A stretch of DNA of 64,000 bases from Sphingomonas abietis (GTDB taxonomy: Bacteria; Pseudomonadota; Alphaproteobacteria; Sphingomonadales; Sphingomonadaceae): assembly GCF_027625475.1 (NCBI RefSeq), contig NZ_CP115174.1, positions 3,442,501-3,506,500 on the forward strand, in the 5' to 3' direction. Every line of letters begins with the position of its first letter. Positions within the stretch are counted from its first letter, which is position 1. This document shows, piece after piece, positions 17,270-27,700 of the stretch. The position numbers were made by a program, and so were the translations under genes. Below the pieces are notes generated by a model, which had not been told where the DNA came from, did no database searches, and saw only the letters and a list, made by a program, of their open reading frames with translations.

Positions 17270-19147
17270 TCAAGGATCGGGCGCCCGCATCCACGCCTCT
17301 TCGAACACGGCGTCACTCGTATAAGTCAGCGGGCCGCCCGCGCGGATCGCAGCGGAAAGATCTGCCTGGGATACCGCGCCAAGAGATTTGGACCCAACTC
17401 CTTGGAGGAGCCGCAACAGATAGGCTTTCTTGCCGATGTCGGTCGCGAAATCGATCACTGGCTCCGGCCAGATGCATTCACGCGCCGCGTGGATTGCGGC
17501 CTCCGCAGGATACACACGTCGGCCCAATTTAGGGTCGTCAGGGTCAGGAACGACATAGCTTGGACGCGACAGCAGCCAGTCGCCAGCCTGACCATCTCTG
17601 AGCGCGCCCTCGGTGATACCGGGACCGCCGGACGCTCCATATCGGGTCATGACCCTGTCGAACGTGCGGACTTCACCATCGGCAAAATGGACGTTGAAGC
17701 GTCGATCGGCTCGTGCCTCCACCTTATCGATACGGCCCTGACGATAATCGACAGCCTGGAAGCTCTCCAGGAGGCACATCATCCAGACGTTGAAGGGAGA
17801 GAGCGCCCGCGCGTACGGGGTCGGCGTCTCCCCGTTCATCGTTATGCGAACGCCGGGCCGGGCCCTCGCATGCAGTTCTTCGGATTCAGGTGGCAGCACG
17901 AAATCCTGCATCATTTCGTGAACGCGCAAGCTGATCCACGCGTCGATCAACGGCTGGACGTCCGATCTGGCGCGAAGCTGGTCCGCCATCGGCATTGCTT
18001 GGGCGAACGTCTCGCGCTCCTCCCAGCTCAGGCTGTCGTGCGATCGCCCGGGGAAGGCCGCATCGAGATAGGGCGCAAGGGCGGCCTTCAATGCTTCAAG
18101 GATCGGGCGAGCGTGGGGTGCCGAATCGATAAGCTGCCGGCCCATCGGATGGTGATGCTCGTAACCGGAGCGACCGCACCACCAGGCGATCTCCGAGATG
18201 ACCGGGCTCTCGAAATGTTCTGGTTCGTAGCTTTTCAGGACCTCGTCGAGCCGCGCCCCTTCGAGCTTCTGATCGAGCAGCAGCCCCAATTCATCATATG
18301 CGGGCCAGAGCTTTTCCACGTCTTCATGGCGGAAGCCGGAGATGGCGTAATGCAGGCCCTCGATCACGCCGCTGTCCCCGCACCCCGAGATGAGGATTTC
18401 GGCGGGAGGCGTCAGATGGTCGTAGATCAGGCGGTGGCCCGACTCCCAGTAGCTGTGGTCCACCAGATTGTGGGGGTTCTGCTCCTCGCCGAAGCCGGTC
18501 GCATCGATCAGCAGATCGACGCCGATCGGAAACATAACCAGTTTCCTGAAATCGGGTTTGATCTCCAGGCGCTCTCCCACCGTGTCGATGTCCTCACGGC
18601 GAATTTCGCACCGGTCGATCACGAAGATCGGCAGCGCGCGCGCGTAGCTCTCGAACTCATGCAGCCATTGCGAGGCGACGTCGCTCGCCCTGCCCTTTTT
18701 CCAAGGGAAGATCGGAGACCGGAAGGTCGGCTCGCTGAAATCGGGATCGAAACCGCTCCCGAGGTCTCGGGAATTGAGGAGCGGCGACAGGTGTCGATTG
18801 CCCTTGTCGCGAAAGCGCGGAAGGAGCCGATCCTCTTTTTCGAAGATGTAGACGATAGCTTTGCTGGTGAGCGCGAGCGACACCGCTAGCATGAGACCGG
18901 AGAATGATCCGCCGACGACGGCGACCACGTCACCGGCGCCGACGCGCTTCCGCCAGTTGAGCGCCCAAGCGAGGTTCACGCACCGATTCTGCTGGTGGAC
19001 GATCGAGATATTTTGCTTCGCGAAACCCGTCGCGGAGAAGATCCGCGCGTCTGTCTCGGATACGGCTTCCGCGAGCATCCGATCAGCAAGTTCATCGAGC
19101 GCTGAGACGTCGTCGGGGCCGGGCGGCGGCGGGGGTGTTTTGACCAT
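17270..19147 (-). CDS. FAD/NAD(P)-binding protein
   Basis: A 625-residue flavoprotein-like protein. The Rossmann motif VVAVVGGSFSGL is at 74-85, with the acidic end of strand 2 in YIFEKE. LLIDATGFGEEQNP is the conserved late motif of flavin monooxygenase-like enzymes, and ILISGCGDSGVIEGL is a second, variant nucleotide-binding loop. The C-terminal 250 residues match no fold I recognise. It faces a divergent metalloprotease gene across 210 bases. In mobile islands such FAD proteins can be part of defence or toxin modules, but that is inference; a metabolic role is possible. Confidence 0.65.
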   Translation of the reverse strand: MVKTPPPPPGPDDVSALDELADRMLAEAVSETDARIFSATGFAKQNISIVHQQNRCVNLAWALNWRKRVGAGDVVAVVGGSFSGLMLAVSLALTSKAIVYIFEKEDRLLPRFRDKGNRHLSPLLNSRDLGSGFDPDFSEPTFRSPIFPWKKGRASDVASQWLHEFESYARALPIFVIDRCEIRREDIDTVGERLEIKPDFRKLVMFPIGVDLLIDATGFGEEQNPHNLVDHSYWESGHRLIYDHLTPPAEILISGCGDSGVIEGLHYAISGFRHEDVEKLWPAYDELGLLLDQKLEGARLDEVLKSYEPEHFESPVISEIAWWCGRSGYEHHHPMGRQLIDSAPHARPILEALKAALAPYLDAAFPGRSHDSLSWEERETFAQAMPMADQLRARSDVQPLIDAWISLRVHEMMQDFVLPPESEELHARARPGVRITMNGETPTPYARALSPFNVWMMCLLESFQAVDYRQGRIDKVEARADRRFNVHFADGEVRTFDRVMTRYGASGGPGITEGALRDGQAGDWLLSRPSYVVPDPDDPKLGRRVYPAEAAIHAARECIWPEPVIDFATDIGKKAYLLRLLQGVGSKSLGAVSQADLSAAIRAGGPLTYTSDAVFEEAWMRAPDP

Positions 19148-19357
19148 GCAGTCTTCTAGCCAGAAAGGACTAGACCAAGAAACAGAAGCGGCACAGCAAC
19201 GACGGGGATTTTTGATAGTTGCCAGTCCGCGCTGCGGTCGCCGTGAACACAGCCCGGCAGCGCAGGCGACGCGGTTCGGGTGAATCCGGCAGAGATTGGC
19301 GTGGCGGCCGGCGCGGACATCCGCGATACTCCCGGCAGTGCTGTGGCGGGGGTGAGA

Positions 19358-20539
19358 ATGACTGACGATTCAGGGGAAATGTCCGCGCGGGAAGCCGCCG
19401 AGGATTATCGTCGTCAGCGGCAACGTAGCGACCACGGGCAAGACGAATTTGGTGCTGAGGTCCGCGCCGCATTCGAGACGTGGCGCGCGACCGGGCGTGG
19501 CCAGATAGCCGAGATGGCCCGAGCATATGCACCGTCGGACCAGGATGCCGATGCCTTGGCGGACGCCGTATTGGCCGATGCGACGACGGAAGGCCTGTCC
19601 GAGATCGACGAACCATTCGGCCACCGGATCATCAGCGGCCTTGTCGAGCGCGTGCGCGCGATCTGTGCGGACGGCGGCATCCCTGTTCGGGAGGGCGTGG
19701 TCGTCGGCGTTTCGCCCACCACGGGCCTCCATGCATATCAGAACGAGGTCATGCTGACGGATGTCAGCATCATCGACTTCGCGCTGCCGTTCGTGATGTT
19801 CTGCAACCAGTTCGCGATATTGCTGGCGCGAACGCTGCCGCACGTGGTGACAGATGACCAGGTGGTCGTGAGTTTCGACCCCGAGCAGTTGAGCCAGTCG
19901 CTCGAGGACAATCCCGAGCGCTTTCAGGAGTGGGGCCTGTTCTTGGCGAAATACGCCATAGAGGGATGGCCGCTTGATCTTCCGCGCATCGACATCGACG
20001 CGGAGCGGCTCCGCACGCGGCTCCAGATTCTCTTCGCGATGGAGTTCTTCGCGGTGGCACACGAATATGGCCACCACGTCCTCATGCACGGCGTGACCAC
20101 CTCGTCTGACGATCACGGCGACCCGCTCGCCATGGAGCATGACGCCGACGGGTTCGCGAGGATGGTATCGATGGTGGCGGGCACGAATGCGGATCCGGCC
20201 AATCCCTTCGCTGCGTCAGGCAGCGGCGCCGTCCTGATGCTGGGCGCCCTCGATCTGGTTCGCAGAACCACGCATGTGCTGACCACCGGCAACACGCAGT
20301 TCCCGGCCCGTGAAACCCACCCGCCAACGGCTGAACGGATCAAACATGTGGGGACGTTCGACAGGTTCGTGCCGGATGACGTCCGTCCGCAATTCGCAGG
20401 CATGCGGCGAGATCTCGAGGCTGTCGTCGAAGCTGTCTGGGCAGCGTTGGAATCCATGTTTCTCGGCATGCATCACGAAGGCGGCGTGAAGCTCCCCGCC
20501 GCCCAAAAAGGCCCGCTGGATTGGATGTCGCTCTGCTAG
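19358..20539 (+). CDS. Zinc metalloprotease-like protein (HEXXH)
   Basis: A 393-residue protein with a gluzincin-type active site HEYGHH near residues 230-235 (His-Glu-x-x-His) and a downstream EHDADGF that offers the third zinc ligand, as in many M48- or ImmA-like peptidases. The preceding helix FAMEFFAVA is hydrophobic, and no signal peptide is visible, so it is probably cytoplasmic or membrane-associated. Start ATG 19358 follows GGGGGTGAG; the open frame extends to a GTG at 19280. It is divergent from the FAD protein and leads two more genes on the same strand. Confidence 0.65.
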   Translation: MTDDSGEMSAREAAEDYRRQRQRSDHGQDEFGAEVRAAFETWRATGRGQIAEMARAYAPSDQDADALADAVLADATTEGLSEIDEPFGHRIISGLVERVRAICADGGIPVREGVVVGVSPTTGLHAYQNEVMLTDVSIIDFALPFVMFCNQFAILLARTLPHVVTDDQVVVSFDPEQLSQSLEDNPERFQEWGLFLAKYAIEGWPLDLPRIDIDAERLRTRLQILFAMEFFAVAHEYGHHVLMHGVTTSSDDHGDPLAMEHDADGFARMVSMVAGTNADPANPFAASGSGAVLMLGALDLVRRTTHVLTTGNTQFPARETHPPTAERIKHVGTFDRFVPDDVRPQFAGMRRDLEAVVEAVWAALESMFLGMHHEGGVKLPAAQKGPLDWMSLC

Positions 20540-20641
20540 ATCGGCGAAGTGGCGGATAATCCACACACCCAGCGCCGCGCAGATCGATCATCGGCGGCGT
20601 CCATTCCGCGCCAAAATGTTACACCTGCCTGGAGATAGCCG

Positions 20642-21016
20642 ATGGCGAAAGCCGCCCCCCTGCCCGACCTGACCGTGAACGAGCAGGAGCTGATGGGTAC
20701 CTATTCCGAGTTCATGCCGATCGTGATGGACATGCTCCAGAGCTTCCACCCTGAGACGCCCATCACCGGCGACGATCTCTACAGCTTCTTCGGCCTGTGC
20801 GTCGGCGCGCTCATCGACAATGACAGCCACATCAAGACCCCGCGCGACATCCGGCTGGGCGCCGAGACCTCGGCGGTTCATGCGATCGGCTGGGCGAAGC
20901 GGTTCCGGGAAATGCGCGGCGACGACGGTCCGTCTTTCCTCGCCTACGTCATGGAGGAAGCGGGAAAGGCCCCCCTTCCGCACGTCCATGGCCCCGACTG
21001 CAAGCACGAGCACTGA
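20642..21016 (+). CDS. Small protein with His/Cys tail
   Basis: A 124-residue protein of helical character starting MAKAAPLPDLTVNEQ, behind GGAGAT. The C-terminus HVHGPDCKHEH is rich in His and Cys and looks like a metal-binding tail similar to SecC-type ends. The body (LYSFFGLCVGALIDND) is hydrophobic but not a clear membrane helix. It lies between the metalloprotease and the TPR-like gene on the same strand, so it may be part of the same unit. Confidence 0.6.
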   Translation: MAKAAPLPDLTVNEQELMGTYSEFMPIVMDMLQSFHPETPITGDDLYSFFGLCVGALIDNDSHIKTPRDIRLGAETSAVHAIGWAKRFREMRGDDGPSFLAYVMEEAGKAPLPHVHGPDCKHEH

Positions 21017-21023
21017 GCCCGCG

Positions 21024-21755
21024 ATGACTGACTGGAAAGCCGCGATCGACGATGCCTGGGAAGCTCTCGAGCTCGAAGATGCCGAGGTAGCGGCAGCACT
21101 GGTCCGCACGGTCTTGGCAAAGCAGCCAGACGCTATCGATGCCTATGTCGTGCTCGCGCAGACGCGAGCCGTGCCCGCCGAAGCGATCGCACTCCTCACC
21201 GAGGCGGTTCGGGTCGGCGACCGAACTGGAAAAACGCGCGACGACGGGACGTACGACCCGGACGCCTTCTACGACCGTAGCGCCCATGTTCGGGCATTGA
21301 ACAACCTCGCCCGGTTGCTCTGGGCCGATGGCCGTCCGCACCAGCGCATCCAGGCGCTGCGCCACGCCCGCCGCGCGCTCCGGCTGGATTCCTACGACCG
21401 GGCGGGCACCCGCCTGCTGCTGATGGCTTGGGAGGCGTCGTCTGGAAACTGGCCCGCAGCGCGGCGCCTCGTGATGCGATGCCGCAGCGAGTTTCGAACC
21501 GACATACGCTACTGGCTCGCGCTCCATGCGTTTCGGGATCGTTCGGAGGATGCCGATGCCCTGCTTCAGCGCGCCATCGCGACCAATCCGCAGGTCGTCC
21601 CGGCGCTCCAGGGACGGTTGCGGGCGCTCCACCTGCCCGAGCATTCCTACGCGAGCGGGTCTCCCGAGGAGGCCACGCTCTATGCCGCTGAGGCACGAGA
21701 CGGATGGAAAGCCACGCGCGGCGCCCTGGCTTGGCTCACAAAGACCCAAGGCTGA
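21024..21755 (+). CDS. TPR-like helical-repeat protein
   Basis: A 243-residue all-helical protein with TPR-like repeats: ALELEDAEVAAALVRTVL, LNNLARLLWADG, ARRALRLDSYDRAGTRLLLM and later copies with the small-residue pattern of tetratricopeptide hairpins. It starts 8 bases after the stop of the small His/Cys-tail gene, so the two are translationally coupled. It is probably an adaptor for protein-protein contacts. It ends 19 bases before the convergent giant STAND gene. Confidence 0.65.
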   Translation: MTDWKAAIDDAWEALELEDAEVAAALVRTVLAKQPDAIDAYVVLAQTRAVPAEAIALLTEAVRVGDRTGKTRDDGTYDPDAFYDRSAHVRALNNLARLLWADGRPHQRIQALRHARRALRLDSYDRAGTRLLLMAWEASSGNWPAARRLVMRCRSEFRTDIRYWLALHAFRDRSEDADALLQRAIATNPQVVPALQGRLRALHLPEHSYASGSPEEATLYAAEARDGWKATRGALAWLTKTQG

Positions 21756-21774
21756 CAGTCCCTGCTCTCCGCCG

Positions 21775-24700
21775 CTATTCGAGATGCGGCAGGATGGCCT
21801 TGAACCGCTTGGAGAAATCAAACTTCCCATATTGGCCAAGCTGCTCGACCGCCTCGCGGATCGCCTTCGGGATTTGTTTGATCACCGTGATCTCGCCCGT
21901 CTTGTCGATCAGATATCCGAAGGTTCGGTGGACCATGCGATCGTCGGGCTTTTTTCGATCGTCGCGGCGGTGCATCCGCGCCTGAAGGAAACCCGCCAGG
22001 ACGAGGTCGGTCTTTTTCAGCAGATCTATGAGAAAGGCGCTATCCGCTCGCAGCCAGTCCCCGCCGCCGCTGCGCTCGTCAGATCGATATTCCGGGCCAC
22101 CCCAGGCTTCTGCGACAAAGGCAAGGCGCGTCCCGTCGAGCCAGCGCCGGCCGGCATCATCCGCCTGAGTGAGCCCATGCTTTTCTCGCAACCATGCCCC
22201 GGGCGAGGACCGTCCCTGCGCACTCCAGGAGCCAAATGGATCGTATCGATCGAGTGACCTGTCCGAGTGGTCGCGGGTGTTGATCCAGCATTGGACCGAG
22301 GCGGCGTGACCGGGGAAGTCGTGACGGTTATCGCCAAAATCATCCGGGGTCGGCAGGCCGCGATGAAACGGCTCGACGAGCATGCCGGCCAGTAGAGCAG
22401 CCTTGGCAATCCTTACCGGCGCCAGCAGACTGCTCGCCTGCATGGTGTGGCCGTCAGAGCTTTCCCAATGCCCCGCGACGACGAGACCACGGTTCCCAAT
22501 CTGCCCATTTGAAATCCCGACCAAAGGGCTCAACAGGCGTTCGTCCTCGACATCATAGACCGCGGCGCGTTCGGCATCCGGCATGGGAATGGAGCGGCCG
22601 ATGTCGAGAGGCGTGAGGTCGGTCCATTCTGCGAGCCAAGCATGGTCACTGCGCGACGGCCCGATCGATCTGAGAAAACCGCCCCAATCGTCGTCGCGAT
22701 ACTCGCTGCGGCTGACGGGGCGCGTTGCGAGCATTTCGCCTGCGGCGATATGGAGCGCGTGCAAGGCGAGGTATCCGCCATATCGCTCCTTTTCGGGTGG
22801 ATAGCCGCCCGACCAGGTACTCGACCGGTCATCTTCATAATGCGGCCTCGGGCAGGATGACATGCTACGGATCGCGGGGTCGTGCTCACGCACGATCTCG
22901 AGGATGCGCCGGCGGATTTTCCAGGGTTCCTCGCGAAACAGTCTTGCCACCGGCGCGACCTGATACTTCTGGAAGTCATAGTCGAAGTGAGAATAGTCGT
23001 CGGGATCGCGCTCGCCTTCCGGCGGCATGTCATGCGAGTCGAAGTAGAAGCGCTTTCCCTTGAAGGGCGGGAATGGCGAGCGATTTGCTTTGTGGATCGC
23101 CCGCTCTTCGCGGGCACGTTCCGCCTTCGAGACCGCCTGAAGCGTGTGGCGCAGCGCGTTGAGGGCCGCCTCGCGGATTGCGGGGTGCGGAAAGTCGGCG
23201 CTGAGCGCCACTCCCTTCAGAAACGCTCGGTGCTTCGCCACCTGATCTGGGTAATCGCGTGCGATCCGTCCCAGACCGAGCAACAGCCACAGCTTGGAAT
23301 TCAGGACGAAGAGAGGAAGCCCAGGTTCGGAACAGGCGCCGCCATCACCGTCAAATCTGGCCACGACGGCATCGATCACATCGAACCGGTCGAACCGCGC
23401 CAGCTCATACAATGCGTGCGTCGCTCGCCACCGCATGGCTGCATGGGGATGCCCAAGCCGCATCCAGAGCAGGGCGGCAACGCTCTCCGCCTCGCCCGAC
23501 GACCCGTTGTAGGCGTCGCGCCAGGGGCCATCGCCGATCTCGTCTGGGATCGTGTCAGCGACACGGTTGAGAACATGTTCAAGGCCCGCGCCAAGGGCCT
23601 CCTGGCTGACCGCCGGGGCTACCTCCGCGGACAGCGAAAGCCAGTCCTCGCCCGAGAAATCGACTGCATCCGGCCCTAGCCGCTTGACGACCAGCGCTGC
23701 GATTTCACCGCGATCGAGACCGAACAGCGCAGTGATCCGGCGCCAGGATCGGACCACTTCCCAGCCCGTGCCGGCAAGCTCGTTGGCGTGATGCGAGATG
23801 AGATCACGTCCGACCGCCGGCGACAGCTCCGCGATCGCCGGCGACTGCCCCGACCAGTCGGAAAGAACCGGCTCAAGCGCTACGAGCTTATCGGCAAGAT
23901 CCGCCCCCGCGACAGACGCGACGACCTTCAGCAAGGCCACCCGATCTCTTGGACGATCGGCACGGGAGACCAGGGCCTCTAGGACACGCCGGGGCCAGTG
24001 ATATCCCTTGCCATCCGCATCGAGGATTGCCGCATTGATCGCATCAAGATCGTGGAGCGCGACTTCTGGTGGCTCCGCGTCCTCCGGCCGACGGCTACGC
24101 ACGGGCGGTGCATCATCAGCCCCCGGCTCTGCTCGCAGCCCCTCAAGGCGGACACGCATGGCGCTGTCGGCTGGAAGATACTGGCAGGCCAGACGACGCA
24201 AGCCGGCCACGACGCGGGAATCCGCCAGAAGGGCGCTCTCGCAGTCGATTTCGCGCAGCAGGATTTCGAACAGGCGCTCGTGATGGCGAGGCGCCAGACC
24301 GGGAAGGATCGCTGCTGCCAGCTTGTCGAGCCGCGCGCCCTTGGTCTTCTTGTTGGGGGCAAGGCAGATGAGCGCTGCGGCAATATCCGCAGAGAGCTTC
24401 CCGGAGCTGGTGAGCGAGCGGATGATTGGCGCGAGTGTGAACGAGAGGGCTGCCGTATCACGATCATCGAGACGGGACGCGGTAGCGAACATGCCGAGGC
24501 CGAGGACGCCGTGCAGCGCCTCCGACCATTCGAACCAGGGGTAACGATCTGCATCGGAGAACTGCAATTCGAAGATGCGCGGAAGCGTGTGTGAAGCTTT
24601 CCGGGAGAGCGGCGGACCATGAAAATGCGGCGCCAGTTGAAGCAGCGAATTTGCCCGCTCGAAATCGTCGGCACCGAGGGCTTCGGCAAGATCGAGGCCA

Positions 24701-27700
24701 CGCCTGAAATATACCGCCGCGTCCTCCGGAGACGTCCGCCAGACCGCGCGTGCGAGGCGCCCATATTCGTTGAGACGCGCCGAGGTCTCCGTCAGCTTCA
24801 AGATGACGCCCTCCGTCCGGCCGGCCAGCGTCATGACGGCGCGGTGGAGATCGGGATTTCGCGACAGACGCTCGATCGACCAGATCAGCGGATCGATCGG
24901 CATATCGCGCGCATCGCCGAGCAATGTCGCAAGGCGCAGGGCCGACGTCGCGTCGAATGCCTCGACAACGGTCCCGGTGAGCAACAGCGAAAGACCAGCG
25001 AGCCGTGCAATGAACATTGCTCCGTCCCGAAAGGGATATTGGCCGGCCGTGGCGACATCTTTTTCGAGGACATCCAGCCATTCGCCGATAACCGCCCCGC
25101 GCTCAGCGGGTGGTGCCGCAATCAACGCACGCACGCGGTCGGCATAGGCCAGTGCAGGTCTGACCCTGTGTTTCAGCAGGCGCTTCTCGCGCTCGTAACG
25201 GTCTCGTTGGTTCGAGCTGTAGCTGAGCGTCTTAGTCGATTTCGCCCGCCCGGCTGGTGCGCGGCGCGTCCTACCCTCGAGACGCTGAATAAGCTCGCGC
25301 TCGAAGACGGCAGGCCCCTTTGCGCGCAAACTCTTCGGCACCAGCTGGAACAGCTCGGAGGGGGCAATGTCGATGAGGGCGGTCTGACGGCGTCTCAGAG
25401 CTGCCTCAAGGCCTGCAGCCACGACTGCATGGACCGGTGCCATCTCGTTGGCGCGATACTCCTCGAATGCAAAGACCGTATTGGTCCGCGCCTCAAGAGA
25501 CGCGGCGATCGCGAGAGCTTCGGCTCGGCAACCAAGGTCGAAGGCGCGCAGACCAGCGACCAACAAAGCCTCCAGCGGCAAAATATAATGCCCAGTGCTC
25601 GGCGCTGATGCCAGGCGGCGGACAAGAGAGCGGTCACGGGTCCGATCGCCGTCAGACTGCATGAGCGCGGCAGCAAAGGCACCGCGGATCGCGACCGGAC
25701 AGCGCGACAGTTTGCGTCGGGCGAGCGCCATATCTGGGCCGTCCCGCCCGCCGGCAGCATGTCGATCGCCTAGCTCCAGCGCTTGGCGGACTACGTCATA
25801 GGCAAAAGCATCGCCGTTGGCCGCGAGCCAGGAGAAGATTCGGCGGTCGTCGCCGATCAGCAATTCGACATAGCTGAACCCGGACCGATCCAGGTCCAAT
25901 CCCCGACCGTCGATGTCTTCCTCGCGATGGGTCGCGCGATGACGATGCCAGTCGATCGCGCGTGTCGCGTGACGGTCTGCCTCGTCGAACTCCCCGGCAA
26001 AGGCATAGGCAACGGCAAGGGCGGAATGTCGTCCGCCTGGCCAGCCGCTTCTGGTCGCGAAGAGCCGGCGTTGGGCCTCCTGATCACCCGATATCGCGAC
26101 AAGATCGGGATGTTCGTACAGGAACCGATCGGCGCGTTCGTGACCCGATGCCACGAGGGAGGCTTCCAGAGAAAGCTTGAAGAGATCGTCGGTTCGGCCA
26201 GCCCCGGCGCCAGCCTGCAGCGCGGCTGTGATCCGGGCGAGACGAATCTCCTGCTTCCCGATCTCGCTGGATCCGGCCGGAAGGTCAGGATCGAAGGCGA
26301 GCGCTACGAGTTCGTCCACCTGCCCTGTCGAAGTCAGCACCTGCGGTAGGGCACGCGCGGCGTAATCCGAGAGTGATTGTCGAGCAGACAGCCGCGAGAT
26401 CACGAGCCCGCGCGCGATCGGATCCTCGTCGGACATCTTGCGGATCAGCGTCTCTGTCGGCTCGTCGCGAAACATCAGTCCGTAGCGCGTTCGCTCCAGC
26501 AATGGCGCGAGGTCCGTCGCGAAGCTCTCGACATCGCCGACGGTCAGACCCTGCGCCGCTGCCAGTTCTTCCAAAGGGACAGGTGGCGGGAGCATCGCAA
26601 GGCCGGCGAGAAGAGCCGCTACCTCGGCCTGCGTCGCACCGCGCCGAACCGCCTCGCGCCGCGCGTCCGCGATACGCTCGCGCAGGATCGATTCGAGAAT
26701 GTCTCCTGGGTCCCCGACCTTCGGCGCTTGCAAATCATAAGGCCGCCCGGCTGCCAGAAAGGCCGCGAGGCAACGGGGATTACGACCGGATCGTGTCGTC
26801 AGCGCCGCGATATCGGCAGATGTGGCCGAGGGATCGTGGGCCAGGATCAGCGCCCGCGTTTCCGCCGGGGTAAAGAGCGGGACGGGAAAGTCCTCCGTCT
26901 CGATATCCTTGCGCGTAAGCTCGAGGCGGCTGGTCCGACATGACGCTATCGCGCGGACACCGTCGATCGGAACGACGCTGAGACTTTTGAGGAGCAGATA
27001 GGCAAACGAGTTTGCGCCGGTATCGCGCGCTGCGATCGCTGCATGGTCGATAGCGTCGAGGACGAGGGCCACGCCTGCGTTGGGGTCGGTCTGACGTACT
27101 GCGGTAACCGCATCCTGGAGGCGAAGCCGGAACCCGCGAAGGAGCGCCTCCTCCTGAGACGATGGAAGCAGGAGGTCGCACAGGCCGCGCGCGGCAAGCA
27201 TGTTCGCAAGGTGGACGATCGTGCGGCTTGCCAAGTGGCGTGGATGTGCCGGCTCACGCCATCTGCCGGCGCCGAAGCCGTCGAAGAGCACGACGGCATG
27301 CGTGTCGCTCAGCCGCTCAGCCAGCGCCTGCATCAGCACCGTCTTGCCGAAGCCGCCCTCGGCATGAAGAATGAGGGGCAGCGTCGAGGCTGTTGCCTTG
27401 CCGACGAGTTCGGCCAACACCGGGCGATCAATGATCGCCCCGACCTCGGGAAACGCATCGGCTGTGGGATAGAGATCGTCTTCGTGATCGATATCGAGTT
27501 CACCGAGGACGGTGACGCGCTCGATCATATTATCGTGCTGGCCGGCGGACCCCGCCTTTTCGCGCACGAGATGTTCGAGACCGCGCAATCGAATGCGGGT
27601 CTGCGGGTCGCCTGGCGCGCTCCAATTGGCGATCTCCCGGCGCAATCCCCGACGTGCTTCCTTGAGACTGCCCAGTCGACCGAGGGCAACGAAGCGCTGG

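Noticed and set aside
17402..18889. A 495-codon plus-strand frame
   Set aside because: Antisense to the FAD/NAD(P)-binding gene; no domain features.
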